In this document: positions 8,636 to 16,555 of the stretch, piece by piece
Numbering within the stretch: position 1 is the first letter of the stretch
Layout: the number at the start of each line of letters is the position of its first letter
Source of the DNA: Aminobacter sp039907765
Lineage (GTDB): Bacteria > Pseudomonadota > Alphaproteobacteria > Rhizobiales > Rhizobiaceae
NCBI RefSeq assembly: GCF_039907765.1
Contig: NZ_JARDJI010000006.1
Span: forward strand, 1 to 64,000
DNA length: 64,000 nt
Direction of reading: 5' to 3'
Made by a program: the position numbers and the translations under genes
Notes under the pieces: model-generated
Seen by the model: the letters and a program-made list of their open reading frames with translations, nothing else
Databases searched by the model: none
Told to the model about the DNA's origin: nothing

Positions 8636-9508
8636 ATGCCCGAACTCAAGCATCGCCTTTCGCCGCTGCCCCTGCCCAATCTCGTGGGCGAGGGGGTATC
8701 GATCGAACTGGCGCCGGCCCAGGCAGCCGGATTCACGCCGTCCGACGAAGCATTTCCGCGTGGTTCGCGCGTGTTTCTGACCCATCTCGAGGGCAAGCCC
8801 ATCGCCATGCAGGTCGAGGCGGCCAGGCTGCTGAAGCAGGCCGGCTTCGTTCCCGTTCCACATCTCGGCGCCAGGCATTTTTCGACGGCCCGGGAGTTCA
8901 CCGACCTCGTCGAGGCGCACAGCCGCAACGGCGTCACCGAGGCGCTGTTCGTCGGCGGCAATCCGCTGTCGGCCGGCGGCCCGCTAGAAGATGCCGCCGA
9001 CCTTCTCGCCCATCCGGTCATCGCCGACAGCAGCTTCGCCACAGCCTTCATCGGCGGCTACCCGGAAGGCCACCCGGCGATCAGCCAGAACGCGCTCGCC
9101 CATGCGCTGCTGCGCAAGATCGCCATCTGCCACGACCGCGGCCTGGCCCCGCGCATCGTCTCGCAATTCGCCTTCGACGGCGCGATGATGGCGGCCTGGG
9201 CCATGAACCTCCACCGCAACTATCCGGGGGTACCGGTCCACCTCGGATTGGCCGGCGTCACCTCGCTGACCAAGCTCATCAAGTTCGCCATGATGTGCGG
9301 CGTGGGGCCGTCGCTCGCCGCCCTACGGCGCTCGGGCGTCGGCCTGTTCAATGTCCTGGCGGACAAGGACCCGGGCGACCTGATCAGGGCGATAGAGGCC
9401 GACCTGCCGTCCGATGCCCCCCGCATCTTCGTGCATCTGTTTCCGTTCGGCGGCTGGGAGAAGTCGCTCTCCTGGCTCAAGGACTATCGCGGCAGGCGCG
9501 CGGACTGA
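8636..9508 (+). CDS. Methylenetetrahydrofolate reductase-like protein (MetF family)
   Basis: 290 residues. The sequence follows the MTHFR barrel: RVFLTHLEGKPIAMQVEAARLL, VPHLGARHF, VTEALFVGGNP, IGGYPEGHP, ISQFAFDG and VPVHLGLAGVTSLTKLIKFA. The PEGHP loop and the SQFAFD segment correspond to MTHFR flavin/folate-site elements. It is separated by 176 bp from the permease. Next to a GcvT-like methyltransferase it is best read as processing methyl- or methylene-tetrahydrofolate produced by demethylation rather than as the biosynthetic metF. The start at 8636 follows CCGGAGATCACC; a GTG at 8621 in the same frame is possible. Confidence 0.85.
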   Translation: MPELKHRLSPLPLPNLVGEGVSIELAPAQAAGFTPSDEAFPRGSRVFLTHLEGKPIAMQVEAARLLKQAGFVPVPHLGARHFSTAREFTDLVEAHSRNGVTEALFVGGNPLSAGGPLEDAADLLAHPVIADSSFATAFIGGYPEGHPAISQNALAHALLRKIAICHDRGLAPRIVSQFAFDGAMMAAWAMNLHRNYPGVPVHLGLAGVTSLTKLIKFAMMCGVGPSLAALRRSGVGLFNVLADKDPGDLIRAIEADLPSDAPRIFVHLFPFGGWEKSLSWLKDYRGRRAD

Positions 9509-9562
9509 CGTGCCGCTGAGGCAGGGATCGAGGGGCCGGGGGAGACAGAGAAAGAGCCAGCG

Positions 9563-10606
9563 ATGAATGCGCCGTACAAACATGCCGGATTCCAAGCGCA
9601 TGGTGAGCAAAGAGGGCTGCAGGTTGAGCCGGCCTCCGACCAATTCCATGGCGATGTCCTGGACGTCGAGATCCTGCTCCTGCCCGGCTTTTCGCAGCTG
9701 TCGCTGGCCGCGCTGATCGAACCGCTCAACCTCGCGAATGTCCTGTCCGGCCGAAAACTCTTTAGCTGGCGGTTGACGAGCATCGATGGCCAGCCGGTCA
9801 CCAGTGCCAGTGGCGTCTCCGTCGGCGTTGCGAGGCGTTTCGAAGGGCTGCTGGAGGGGCAATCGACGCGGCAGCCTGCATTCATGATCTGCGCCGGGCA
9901 GGAGGTGGAGAGGTACAGCACCCACCAGTTGCGCGCCTTCCTGCGCCGCGCCGCCCGTGCCCGCGTGCCGCTTTATGCGCTGGGCACCGCCGCCTGGCTG
10001 CTAGCGGATGCCGGGCTGCTTGGCGACAGGCGCTGCACGATCCACTGGAGCAAGATGGCGGCGTTCGCGGAGAGCTTCTACGACCTCGAGGTCGACGACG
10101 CCCTGTTCGTGAGCGACCGCCAGATCGTCACCTGCGCGGGCGATTTCGCCGCATTCGACCTGGCGATCGACCTTGTCCAGCGGCAGTGCGGCGCGGAGCT
10201 GGCAAGAAGCATCTGCCAGCATCTGACCGCCGACCGCTGGCGCGACGGTGCGAGCTGCCAGTCGGCGCCACCCGGCTTGCGCCATGGCGCAAGCGGCCGC
10301 AAGCTGATGCAGATCATCCAGCAAATGGAACGCAACGTCGAGGATCCGCTGCCGCTGATCGAGATCGCGCGCTGGGCGGCCCTGTCGCGCCGCCAGGTCG
10401 AGCGACTGTTCGAGCGCCTGCTTTCGACCACGCCGCGCCAGTACTACATCAAGCTGCGGATGCGCCGGGCGCGCCAGTTGATCGAACTGACCGACATGCC
10501 GATCACCGATATCGCCGTCGCCTGCGGATTCATGTCGCCGTCCTATTTCTCCAAGAGTTTCAAGGACCATTTCAGCGTGCTGCCGAGCCAGCTCCGGTGC
10601 TGCTGA
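9563..10606 (+). CDS. GATase1-like AraC-family regulator (GlxA/GbdR type)
   Basis: 347 residues. Residues about 30-210 form a DJ-1/PfpI-like domain (VEILLLPGFSQLSLAALIEPL, FMICAGQEVERY, APLYALGT-like segment at YALGTAAWLLADAGLLGD). Residues about 240-345 are an AraC double HTH (EIARWAALSRRQVERLF, DIAVACGFMSPSYFSKSFKDHF). Characterised relatives (GbdR, CdhR, SouR, ArgR) sense betaines, carnitine, sarcosine or arginine and activate their catabolism. Its place at the end of the import/GcvT/MTHFR block supports a role in controlling breakdown of a methylated amine, but the ligand cannot be told from sequence. Confidence 0.9.
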   Translation: MNAPYKHAGFQAHGEQRGLQVEPASDQFHGDVLDVEILLLPGFSQLSLAALIEPLNLANVLSGRKLFSWRLTSIDGQPVTSASGVSVGVARRFEGLLEGQSTRQPAFMICAGQEVERYSTHQLRAFLRRAARARVPLYALGTAAWLLADAGLLGDRRCTIHWSKMAAFAESFYDLEVDDALFVSDRQIVTCAGDFAAFDLAIDLVQRQCGAELARSICQHLTADRWRDGASCQSAPPGLRHGASGRKLMQIIQQMERNVEDPLPLIEIARWAALSRRQVERLFERLLSTTPRQYYIKLRMRRARQLIELTDMPITDIAVACGFMSPSYFSKSFKDHFSVLPSQLRCC

Positions 10607-10649
10607 AGTAGCGGCGGGGCATGCCGAGCGGCAAATGTCTCCTCGGCGG

Positions 10650-11411
10650 TCACCGCATCTCCGGCATCGCCAGTCGTGCGAGTGAGGCGACGTCGGCAAT
10701 TGGGTCTGCCAGGCTGATCTCCTTCACAAGCTTCTGGCGCAAGGCCGACGAGTACAGGCTCGGACTGGCAAGCGGCATGACAAAGGCATGTGGACCTCCG
10801 ATCACATTGTCGGCGAAGTATCGGGTGAGTTCCTGCGGAACACCAAGCCGGATCTCGGGCAGTGCTATGGCGTTGATGGTGCAGCCGGCAGCGACCGCCC
10901 TCAGCCTGCTTTCCTCGACCGGCAGACCGTCGTTGTTGATGCCATTGGCGGAGATGTCGATGATCTTGTTGGACGCGTTTCCCGCGTGGCTCTCCAGGAG
11001 CTTGACGCTCAGATCTATGGCGAAGGAGATGGACGTCCGGCACATGGCTTCACAGCCAAGCCCCCTGTCGCCGCCCTTGCGGATGGCAAATGCCACGGCC
11101 TGTGCATCTTCTGGCCCGCAGACATTCGTCCAAGGCAGCACCGAGCGCATCCGGCCGTAGCTGGACCATTCGACATAGGTGATCGCGATGCAGCCCGCGT
11201 GGGTGCGGGCGATGGCCGAAAGGACTGCCTGCGAGGAGATCGCCGCGGCATGACCCTCGCGCTGCAGCTCGGCAGTGGCCGGATCGACCGAGCCCGAGAC
11301 ATCGACCGCGAACACGATGGCGGTGTCGATTTCGGTGGCGCTGGCTTCCGCGCCAACCCAGGCCAGGGCAGCCACGATCGCCGTTGATCCGACGAGGGAG
11401 TACAAGCCCAT
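10650..11411 (-). CDS. Secreted DUF1194 protein with a von Willebrand factor A domain
   Basis: 253 residues. A signal peptide of about 25 residues ends near ASA-TE. The mature protein starts at once with a VWA fold bearing a MIDAS metal site, DVSGSVD (D37, S39, S41), later KIIDISANGINNDG and a C-terminal region typical of DUF1194. Five or more cysteines suggest disulfides and a periplasmic location. The start at 11411 follows GGAGGAGC. Function is unknown in the family; VWA domains usually mediate metal-dependent protein contacts. No partner gene is visible. Confidence 0.88.
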   Translation of the reverse strand: MGLYSLVGSTAIVAALAWVGAEASATEIDTAIVFAVDVSGSVDPATAELQREGHAAAISSQAVLSAIARTHAGCIAITYVEWSSYGRMRSVLPWTNVCGPEDAQAVAFAIRKGGDRGLGCEAMCRTSISFAIDLSVKLLESHAGNASNKIIDISANGINNDGLPVEESRLRAVAAGCTINAIALPEIRLGVPQELTRYFADNVIGGPHAFVMPLASPSLYSSALRQKLVKEISLADPIADVASLARLAMPEMR

Positions 11412-11698
11412 GGCCGTGCTCCTCCAAAGAGCGTTGCCTCGATGGGATGAAGGTGCTTCCAGCAATTCCTGGTGGTACGGGATCGATGCTACACCGCAAC
11501 CAATCCACCCGACAGGTGGCCAAAGGAGCTAGCGCTTTTGGGGTTGGTGTCGGCGGCGATCATCGCCGTGCTCTCGGGGCCCGCCCGTCTGCCTGCAAAA
11601 CCAGGCCAAACCGAACCTCGCCGTGTCGCCGTGACCGGACGGCGAAGGTCGGCACAACTCCGAGCCGGGCAAAGGGTGGCGCGTTGAGGAAATTCCGC

Positions 11699-11774
<76 letters not shown>

Positions 11775-12053
11775 GTCCAGCGGATGGCGCATTTATTGGT
11801 GGTGCGGGGCGGATGTCAAGCAAGGTTTGCTTCGCGATCAACTTGGCTTGTCGGATGCGGGACGGGCTCCTCCGGACCTCGTCCTTCGTCCCGACTAGCG
11901 GTATCTGGCAACGTCGTGACGGAGACGATCGAGCGGCCGAGGGCCAGCTCGCAATACGCTGCCGCACGCCCGGTCGCGAAGGCAGCCAGCCGCGGCAGGG
12001 CTTGCCGCTCAGGCGTGCAATGTCTAAATGTCGGCAATTCATTGGAGAACGGC

Positions 12054-12344
12054 ATGCTCGCCCTCATTCAGACGATCGTCCTGGCCCTCGACCTTTACTG
12101 GTGGATCATCATCGCTTCGGCGATCTTCTCCTGGCTCTATGCCTTCAACGTGGTCAACCCGCGCAACCAGTTCGTCGGCACCATCGGCAACATGCTGTTT
12201 CGCCTCACCGAGCCGGCGCTCCGACCGATCCGCCGCTTCATGCCCGATCTCGGCGGCCTCGACATCTCGCCGATCGTCCTTTTGCTCGCCCTGTTCTTCG
12301 TCAGGCAGTTCATCGTCACGACCATCGCGCCGATGGTGCTCTGA
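12054..12344 (+). CDS. YggT family integral membrane protein
   Basis: 96 residues with two transmembrane stretches (LIQTIVLALDLYWWIIIASAIF at 4-25 and ISPIVLLLALFFVRQFIV near the C-terminus). Between them is the family signature NPRNQFVGTIGN...RLTEPALRPIRRFMPDLGGLDISP. The start at 12054 follows TTGGAGAACGGC. YggT proteins are small inner-membrane proteins of poorly defined role, linked in various bacteria to division or osmotic tolerance. A DUF167 gene follows 11 bp downstream, a pairing common in Proteobacteria. Confidence 0.93.
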   Translation: MLALIQTIVLALDLYWWIIIASAIFSWLYAFNVVNPRNQFVGTIGNMLFRLTEPALRPIRRFMPDLGGLDISPIVLLLALFFVRQFIVTTIAPMVL

Positions 12345-12355
12345 CCGGGGCTACG

Positions 12356-12670
12356 GTGTCCGGCTTCTTCCGCGAGCGCGGCGACGGCATCGATCTCTTC
12401 GTCAGGCTGACGCCGAGATCGGCGAAGGATGCGGTCGAAGGCGTCGAGACGGCGGCCGACGGGCGCAGCCACCTCACAGCTAGGGTGCGCGCCGTGCCGG
12501 AGAACGGCGCGGCCAATACGGCGCTGGAGAAGCTGCTCGCCGCGGAACTCGGGCTTCCGAAAAAGTCGGTGTCGCTCGTGGCCGGCGGCACGTCGCGGCT
12601 GAAGACCGTGCGGATCCTCGGCCCGGCCGGCGAGATTGCCGGCAAGCTCGCAAGGCTTGCGCCCCACTGA
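12356..12670 (+). CDS. DUF167 family protein (YggU-like)
   Basis: 104 residues starting at GTG 12356. It carries the DUF167 pattern VRLTPRSAKDAVEGVE, LTARVRAVPENGAANTALEKLLA, LPKKSVSLVAGGTSRLKTVRI. The family is a small conserved cytoplasmic alpha/beta protein of unknown biochemical role. No better start is visible: the frame upstream of this GTG is the shadow of yggT. Probably co-transcribed with yggT. Confidence 0.9.
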   Translation: MSGFFRERGDGIDLFVRLTPRSAKDAVEGVETAADGRSHLTARVRAVPENGAANTALEKLLAAELGLPKKSVSLVAGGTSRLKTVRILGPAGEIAGKLARLAPH

Positions 12671-12768
12671 ACCCACTGGATGGGAAGCGGCCGGCACGGC
12701 ATAATCCGGCCGCCGGGGACGATGGCGATCCGCGTCGCCGCTCCGGCCCTGTGAGGGGAGGGTCGAAG

Positions 12769-13374
12769 ATGCGGAAATTGCTGTTGGCGTCGGCGGCATT
12801 GGTGGCGATGGCCTGGCAGCCCGCCTCGGCGGAAGAGATTTCTAGCGCCTATTCCGATGTCAACGCCGGACCGGATTGCGTGACCTTCGACCAGGCCGCT
12901 GCCGACGAAGGCGACTTCGCCAATCTCGTCTGCCCCGGCTATCGGGGCTATCCGGTGGTCATGTTCACGGCCGATCTGCGTGAATCCGTCTTCTACGGAT
13001 TTCCACCTGCGGACCTCGACCGGATCCCCTGGCAGAGCTTCGGCCATTTCAACTCGACCGGCGGCAGGATCGAGTGGCGGATCTCCGCCATGGACGGAGT
13101 CCCGTTCGCGACCATTCATCGCTGGTATGTCCAGGACGATGCGGACCAGTCGAGGCAGGTCGAGGTGCTGGTGGTGGCGAAGGTGGGCCAGCCCGGCAAG
13201 GCCGAAGGCTGCGTCGTCGGGCTGGTGCTGGCCAGTGGCAAGCCCAACGCCAACGAGATGGCGCGCAGACTGGCGGACGAGCAGGTCCGGGACTTTGCCT
13301 GCGGTGCCGGCGAGAGGGTCATCGTCGGCGAGCCGATGCCGGAATTCCTCAGCGTCGACAAGACGGCGAACTAG
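12769..13374 (+). CDS. Hypothetical secreted protein
   Basis: 201 residues. A clear signal peptide MRKLLLASAALVAMAWQPASA is cleaved before EEIS. The start at 12769 follows GAGGGGAGGG. The mature part has cysteines in DCVTF, NLVCPGY, GCVVG and DFACGAG, probably two disulfides, and no motif I can link to a catalytic function. It resembles secreted hypothetical proteins common in rhizobia. Its TAG stop (13372-13374) lies inside the terminal inverted repeat of a family A repeat, so the last residues may have been set by repeat insertion. Confidence 0.85.
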   Translation: MRKLLLASAALVAMAWQPASAEEISSAYSDVNAGPDCVTFDQAAADEGDFANLVCPGYRGYPVVMFTADLRESVFYGFPPADLDRIPWQSFGHFNSTGGRIEWRISAMDGVPFATIHRWYVQDDADQSRQVEVLVVAKVGQPGKAEGCVVGLVLASGKPNANEMARRLADEQVRDFACGAGERVIVGEPMPEFLSVDKTAN

Positions 13375-13476
13375 AGCAGTTCCACTTTTCTTCGAATCGC
13401 GGAAACGTTCTATCTCTTTGTTTTTGCGCAATTCCGGACGGAAAACCGCTGCGCGCCTTTCCTGGAATTGCTCTAG
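13371..13476. repeat. Palindromic intergenic repeat family A, copy 2 (most complete)
   Basis: 106 bp. It is bounded by a 14-base imperfect inverted repeat, CTAGAGCAGTTCCA and TGGAATTGCTCTAG. The core matches copies at 81-184 and about 40646-40749 (GCGGAAACG, CTATCTCTTTG, ATTCCGGACGGAAAACCGCT). The left arm supplies the stop codon of the upstream gene. Confidence 0.9.
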
Positions 13477-13572
13477 ACGGCTGGCATGTCCCGGCGCTTC
13501 CGGCCGGGAGCGACAAAAGCGACGCCGCGCCTTCTCCGCTTGCTGCAGAGAAGGCGCGTTCGACAGGCTGCC

Positions 13573-14109
13573 TCAGGCCTTGAGCTGCTTGGCGCGCTCG
13601 ATGGCCTCGACGATCATCTTCTTGGCGTAGGCCGCGTCGTGCCAGCCGCCGATCTTGACCCACTTGCCGGGCTCGAGATCCTTGTAGTGCTCGAAGAAGT
13701 GCTCGATCTGCTTGAGCGTGATCTCGGGCAGGTCGGTGTGGTTGAAGACGTTTTCGTAGCGGCGGGTGAGCTTCGGCGAGGGAACGGCGATGACCTTTTC
13801 GTCCTGGCCGGCGTTGTCTTCCATCACCAGCACGCCGATCGGGCGCACGTTGATGACGCAGCCGGGGATGAGCTGGCGGGTGTTGCAGACCAGCACGTCG
13901 ATCGGATCGCCGTCGCCGGAGAGCGTGTGGGGCACGAAGCCGTAATTGCCCGGATAGGTCATCGGGGTGTAGAGGAAGCGGTCGACGACCAGCGTGCCGG
14001 CTTCCTTGTCCATCTCGTACTTGATGGGCTGGCCGCCGACGGGCACCTCGACGATCACGTTGACGTCTTCAGGCGGGTTCTTGCCGATCGCGATGGCATC
14101 GATGCGCAT
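13573..14109 (-). CDS. ppa: Inorganic pyrophosphatase (family I)
   Basis: 178 residues, the normal bacterial family I size. The active-site signature DGDPIDVLV supplies the metal-binding aspartates, preceded by YPGNYGFVPHTL, with further conserved residues at EIPVG-like EVPVGGQPIKYEMDK. It hydrolyses pyrophosphate in the cytoplasm with magnesium, pulling nucleic-acid and acyl-activation reactions forward. The start at 14109 gives MRIDAIAIGKNPPEDVN, the usual N-terminus; the longer frame to 14172 adds an unrelated segment. Confidence 0.97.
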   Translation of the reverse strand: MRIDAIAIGKNPPEDVNVIVEVPVGGQPIKYEMDKEAGTLVVDRFLYTPMTYPGNYGFVPHTLSGDGDPIDVLVCNTRQLIPGCVINVRPIGVLVMEDNAGQDEKVIAVPSPKLTRRYENVFNHTDLPEITLKQIEHFFEHYKDLEPGKWVKIGGWHDAAYAKKMIVEAIERAKQLKA

Positions 14110-14221
14110 GAGGGGAAGCTCCAGATTTAAGGTGCCTCCCGATAGCCGCGTTGGGCCGCGCGTGCAATGCAATATTGATTTCGCTCGATTGCGACGAAAG
14201 GCGAGGGTGCCGCGCCCGGGA

Positions 14222-14728
14222 TCACTCCCAGACGAAGGCGACCTTCTTCAGCGCCTTCTGGTCGAACACCTCGACGCCTTCGGCGACGTCGCGGCCGCCG
14301 GCGCCGGTGTAGAAGGCGAGCGCGTTGTCGTTCTCCTCCAGTGCCCAGACCACCATGCCCTTGAGGCCGTGGTCGGCGAGCCGCTGGCGCGCCGCGGCGA
14401 ACAGGCGGGTGCCGAGGCCGATGCCCTGGCATTCGGGGCGGAGGTAGAGTTCGTAGATCTCGCCCTGCTGCTTCAACTCGCGGGCGCGGTTGCGGCCGAG
14501 CGTGGCATAGCCGGCGATCTTGCCGCCGATCTCGATGACCAGCACCGTTGCGGCACGACGGATGGCGTTTGCCCACCACTCGCCGCCGCGACGGTTGATC
14601 ATGGCCGTCAGCGCGCGGTGCGGGATGATGCCGGCATAGGCGCCGCGCCAGGCCTCGTGATGGACCTCGGCGATGGCATCCGCGTCGCGGGGCTCGGCTT
14701 TCCTGATATCGATCGTCAGCGTGTTCAT
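14222..14728 (-). CDS. GNAT-family N-acetyltransferase
   Basis: 168 residues. It is a GNAT fold with N-terminal IRKAEPRDADAIAEVHHEAWRGAYAG, a central beta strand IAGYATLGRN, the acetyl-CoA pyrophosphate loop CQGIGLGTRLF (motif A) and C-terminal NDNALAFYTGAGG (motif B). These enzymes transfer an acetyl group from acetyl-CoA to an amine; the substrate cannot be predicted. It sits alone between ppa and the TPM genes, both also on the minus strand but spaced by more than 100 bp. Confidence 0.9.
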   Translation of the reverse strand: MNTLTIDIRKAEPRDADAIAEVHHEAWRGAYAGIIPHRALTAMINRRGGEWWANAIRRAATVLVIEIGGKIAGYATLGRNRARELKQQGEIYELYLRPECQGIGLGTRLFAAARQRLADHGLKGMVVWALEENDNALAFYTGAGGRDVAEGVEVFDQKALKKVAFVWE

Positions 14729-14868
14729 GATTTCTTAACCATAAACCGCGTCGCGATCCTTGCAAAGAGTCGGCGACTCCAGCACCCCCGCTTTTGGGTC
14801 CGCGGCTGTGCGTCGCACTGCGGGTGAGTCCAATAGGACACACCCGGCTGCCGGGAATCAGCCCGGCT

Positions 14869-15507
14869 TCAGATCTCTACGAGATGGTCGTCCAGTTCGT
14901 TGGCGTCGCCTTGCTGGACCGGAAAGTGCCTGGCCAGAAGGGTGCCCACGCGGGCGATGGCAGCGACGAAGCCATCGGCGAGCCGATCGTCGCGCGCATT
15001 GCCGATGAGTTCGGCGACGATGCCGTCCCATTGGCCCTGTTCCACCTTGGCGTTGATGCCGGCATCGGCGATGACCGCGGCGTAGCGCTCGGCGATCGAG
15101 ACGAAGACGAGCACGCCGGTGCGCGCATTGGTCAGGTGGATGTTGCGGGCATAGAACTGGCGAAGCGCATTGGCGTGCGCGGAGCGCCAGAGCAGGCTGC
15201 GCGGCACCAGCCACAGCCTGAGGCCAGGGAACAGCCATATGAGCGCGCAGGCAGCCGCGGCCGCGAGCACCTGGACGATGACGAAGTGCGGCAGGCGCAC
15301 GGCGATCCACCAGTATTCGAGCGCGGCTGCGGCAGCCAGGCTCACCAACAGGATCCCCAGGGTGACGGAGAAGGCCGCGGGAAAGAAATAGCCGTCGCTG
15401 CGGCGCGCGACGACGCAATAGATCTCGCCCGATGTTTGCGATTCGGCACCGCGGATCGCTGCTGCGATGCGGTCGTGGTCGCCGGGATTGAGGGTTGGTG
15501 CCGTCAT
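14869..15507 (-). CDS. TPM-domain membrane protein
   Basis: 212 residues. N-terminal IAAAIRGAESQTSGEIYCVVARRSD is the start of a TPM domain. Two transmembrane segments follow (ILLVSLAAAAALEYWWIAV and FVIVQVLAAAAACALIWLF). The C-terminal half has TGVLVFVSIAERYAAVIADAGI, the conserved core of the TPM family. ATG 15507 lies 7 bp from the stop of the next TPM gene, so the two form an operon. TPM proteins are reported as acid-phosphatase-like folds or membrane/photosystem-assembly factors; the function in rhizobia is not established. Confidence 0.88.
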   Translation of the reverse strand: MTAPTLNPGDHDRIAAAIRGAESQTSGEIYCVVARRSDGYFFPAAFSVTLGILLVSLAAAAALEYWWIAVRLPHFVIVQVLAAAAACALIWLFPGLRLWLVPRSLLWRSAHANALRQFYARNIHLTNARTGVLVFVSIAERYAAVIADAGINAKVEQGQWDGIVAELIGNARDDRLADGFVAAIARVGTLLARHFPVQQGDANELDDHLVEI

Positions 15508-15514
15508 CTCGTCC

Positions 15515-16348
15515 CTACCAGCTTCCCGAGGAGCCGCCGCCGCCCGACGAGCCGCCCCCGCCGGAGAAACCGCCGCCACCGGACGACCAGCCGCCGCCAC
15601 CGCCGCCCGACCAGCCACCGCCGCCCGAGGTCCAGCCGCCGCGCGACGACCGCGAGCGTTGCGTGTAGTCGAAGGTCATGCCGAGCCACTCGTAGCGGCC
15701 GGGGCCGAGCTTGCGACCGTAGATGCGCGGCAGGATCGACGTGGCGATGCCGCCGAAGAAGATCGCGGCCCAGAGCGCGAGGAAGATGAAGAAGATGATC
15801 TCGTCTTCGCTCCAGCCCGACAGGCCCGTCTGTTCGTTGCGCTTGGCGCGGGCCTCAAGCTCGGCGCCGTCGCCCTCGATCACCATGATGATGTCGTCGA
15901 CGGCCTTGGAGATGCCGCCGGAGAAATCGCCGGCGCGGAAGGCCGGCACCATGGTGTTCTCGATGATGAGCTTGGTGTGCAGGTCGGTGAGCGAGCCCTC
16001 GAGGCCGTATCCGACCTCGATGCGCATGCGCCGGTCGTTGGGCGCGACGATCAGCAGCACGCCGTTGTCCTCGCCGGCCTGGCCGAGCTTCCAGGCGCGG
16101 AACAGGCGGTTGGCGTAGGGCTCGATCTCCTCGCCGTCGAGGCCGGGTATGGTGGCGACGACGATCTGGTCGGACGATTTCTGCTCGAAGGCCGCGAGTT
16201 TTTGAACCAGCTCCGCCTCGGTCGACGGATCGATGATGTTGGCGTCGTCGACGACGCGGCCGGTGAGGCTGGGGAGTTCGGCGGCGAGGGCGGGGGCTGC
16301 GAACAGCAAAAGTAGGAATGCTAGAATCGCAGGGAAGTGCTTGAACAC
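15515..16348 (-). CDS. TPM-domain protein with glycine/serine-rich tail (YgcG type)
   Basis: About 277 residues. Signal segment FPAILAFLLLLFAAPALA, then the TPM domain (LTGRVVDDANIIDPSTEAELVQKLAAFEQKSSDQIVVATI, NGVLLIVAPNDRRMRIEVGYGLEG). A transmembrane segment (IIFFIFLALWAAIFFGGIA) follows, then a tail of Gly-Gly-Ser-Trp repeats. The first acceptable start is GTG at 16348, which lies at the very end of a family B repeat and has its GGGAGG directly abutting it, so the true start is uncertain. LemA and TPM genes often co-occur, as here. Confidence 0.88.
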   Translation of the reverse strand: MFKHFPAILAFLLLLFAAPALAAELPSLTGRVVDDANIIDPSTEAELVQKLAAFEQKSSDQIVVATIPGLDGEEIEPYANRLFRAWKLGQAGEDNGVLLIVAPNDRRMRIEVGYGLEGSLTDLHTKLIIENTMVPAFRAGDFSGGISKAVDDIIMVIEGDGAELEARAKRNEQTGLSGWSEDEIIFFIFLALWAAIFFGGIATSILPRIYGRKLGPGRYEWLGMTFDYTQRSRSSRGGWTSGGGGWSGGGGGGWSSGGGGFSGGGGSSGGGGSSGSW

Positions 16349-16503
16349 CTCCCTCTGGCCTGCCGGCCATCTTCCCCGCAAGGGGGGAGATTGGCAGCTT
16401 CGGCCTCGGTGCTGGGCTTTCAGTCTTTGCGATGGGCGCAGGCCGTGCGTCCGCGTGATCTCCCCCCTTGCGGGGGAGATGGCCGGCAGGCCAGAGGGGG
16501 GTG
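16346..16503. repeat. Inverted-repeat element family B, copy 1
   Basis: About 158 bp. Two 46-base arms (16346-16391 and 16458-16503) are near-perfect reverse complements, containing CCTCTGGCCTGCCGGCCATC and a CCCGCAAGGGGGGAGAT block. A unique 66-bp centre separates them. It lies between lemA and the first TPM gene and overlaps the candidate GTG start of the latter. The remaining gap to lemA (16504-16555) shows nothing else. Confidence 0.9.
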
Positions 16504-16555
16504 TCCAGGCGCCCGCTTGCATGTTGATGTCAGCCAAATCGCCGCGCTTGGCTGA

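Noticed and set aside
9563..10606. The DJ-1-like domain of the regulator as an active amidotransferase or protease
   Set aside because: The nucleophile elbow position reads ALGTAAW without a cysteine, as usual for regulatory GATase1-AraC proteins, so only ligand sensing is likely.
11472..11687. A 71-codon plus-strand ORF with a hydrophobic stretch LALLGLVSAAIIAVLSG
   Set aside because: No ribosome-binding site at its start, poor composition outside the stretch, and no recognised family; not enough to call a gene.
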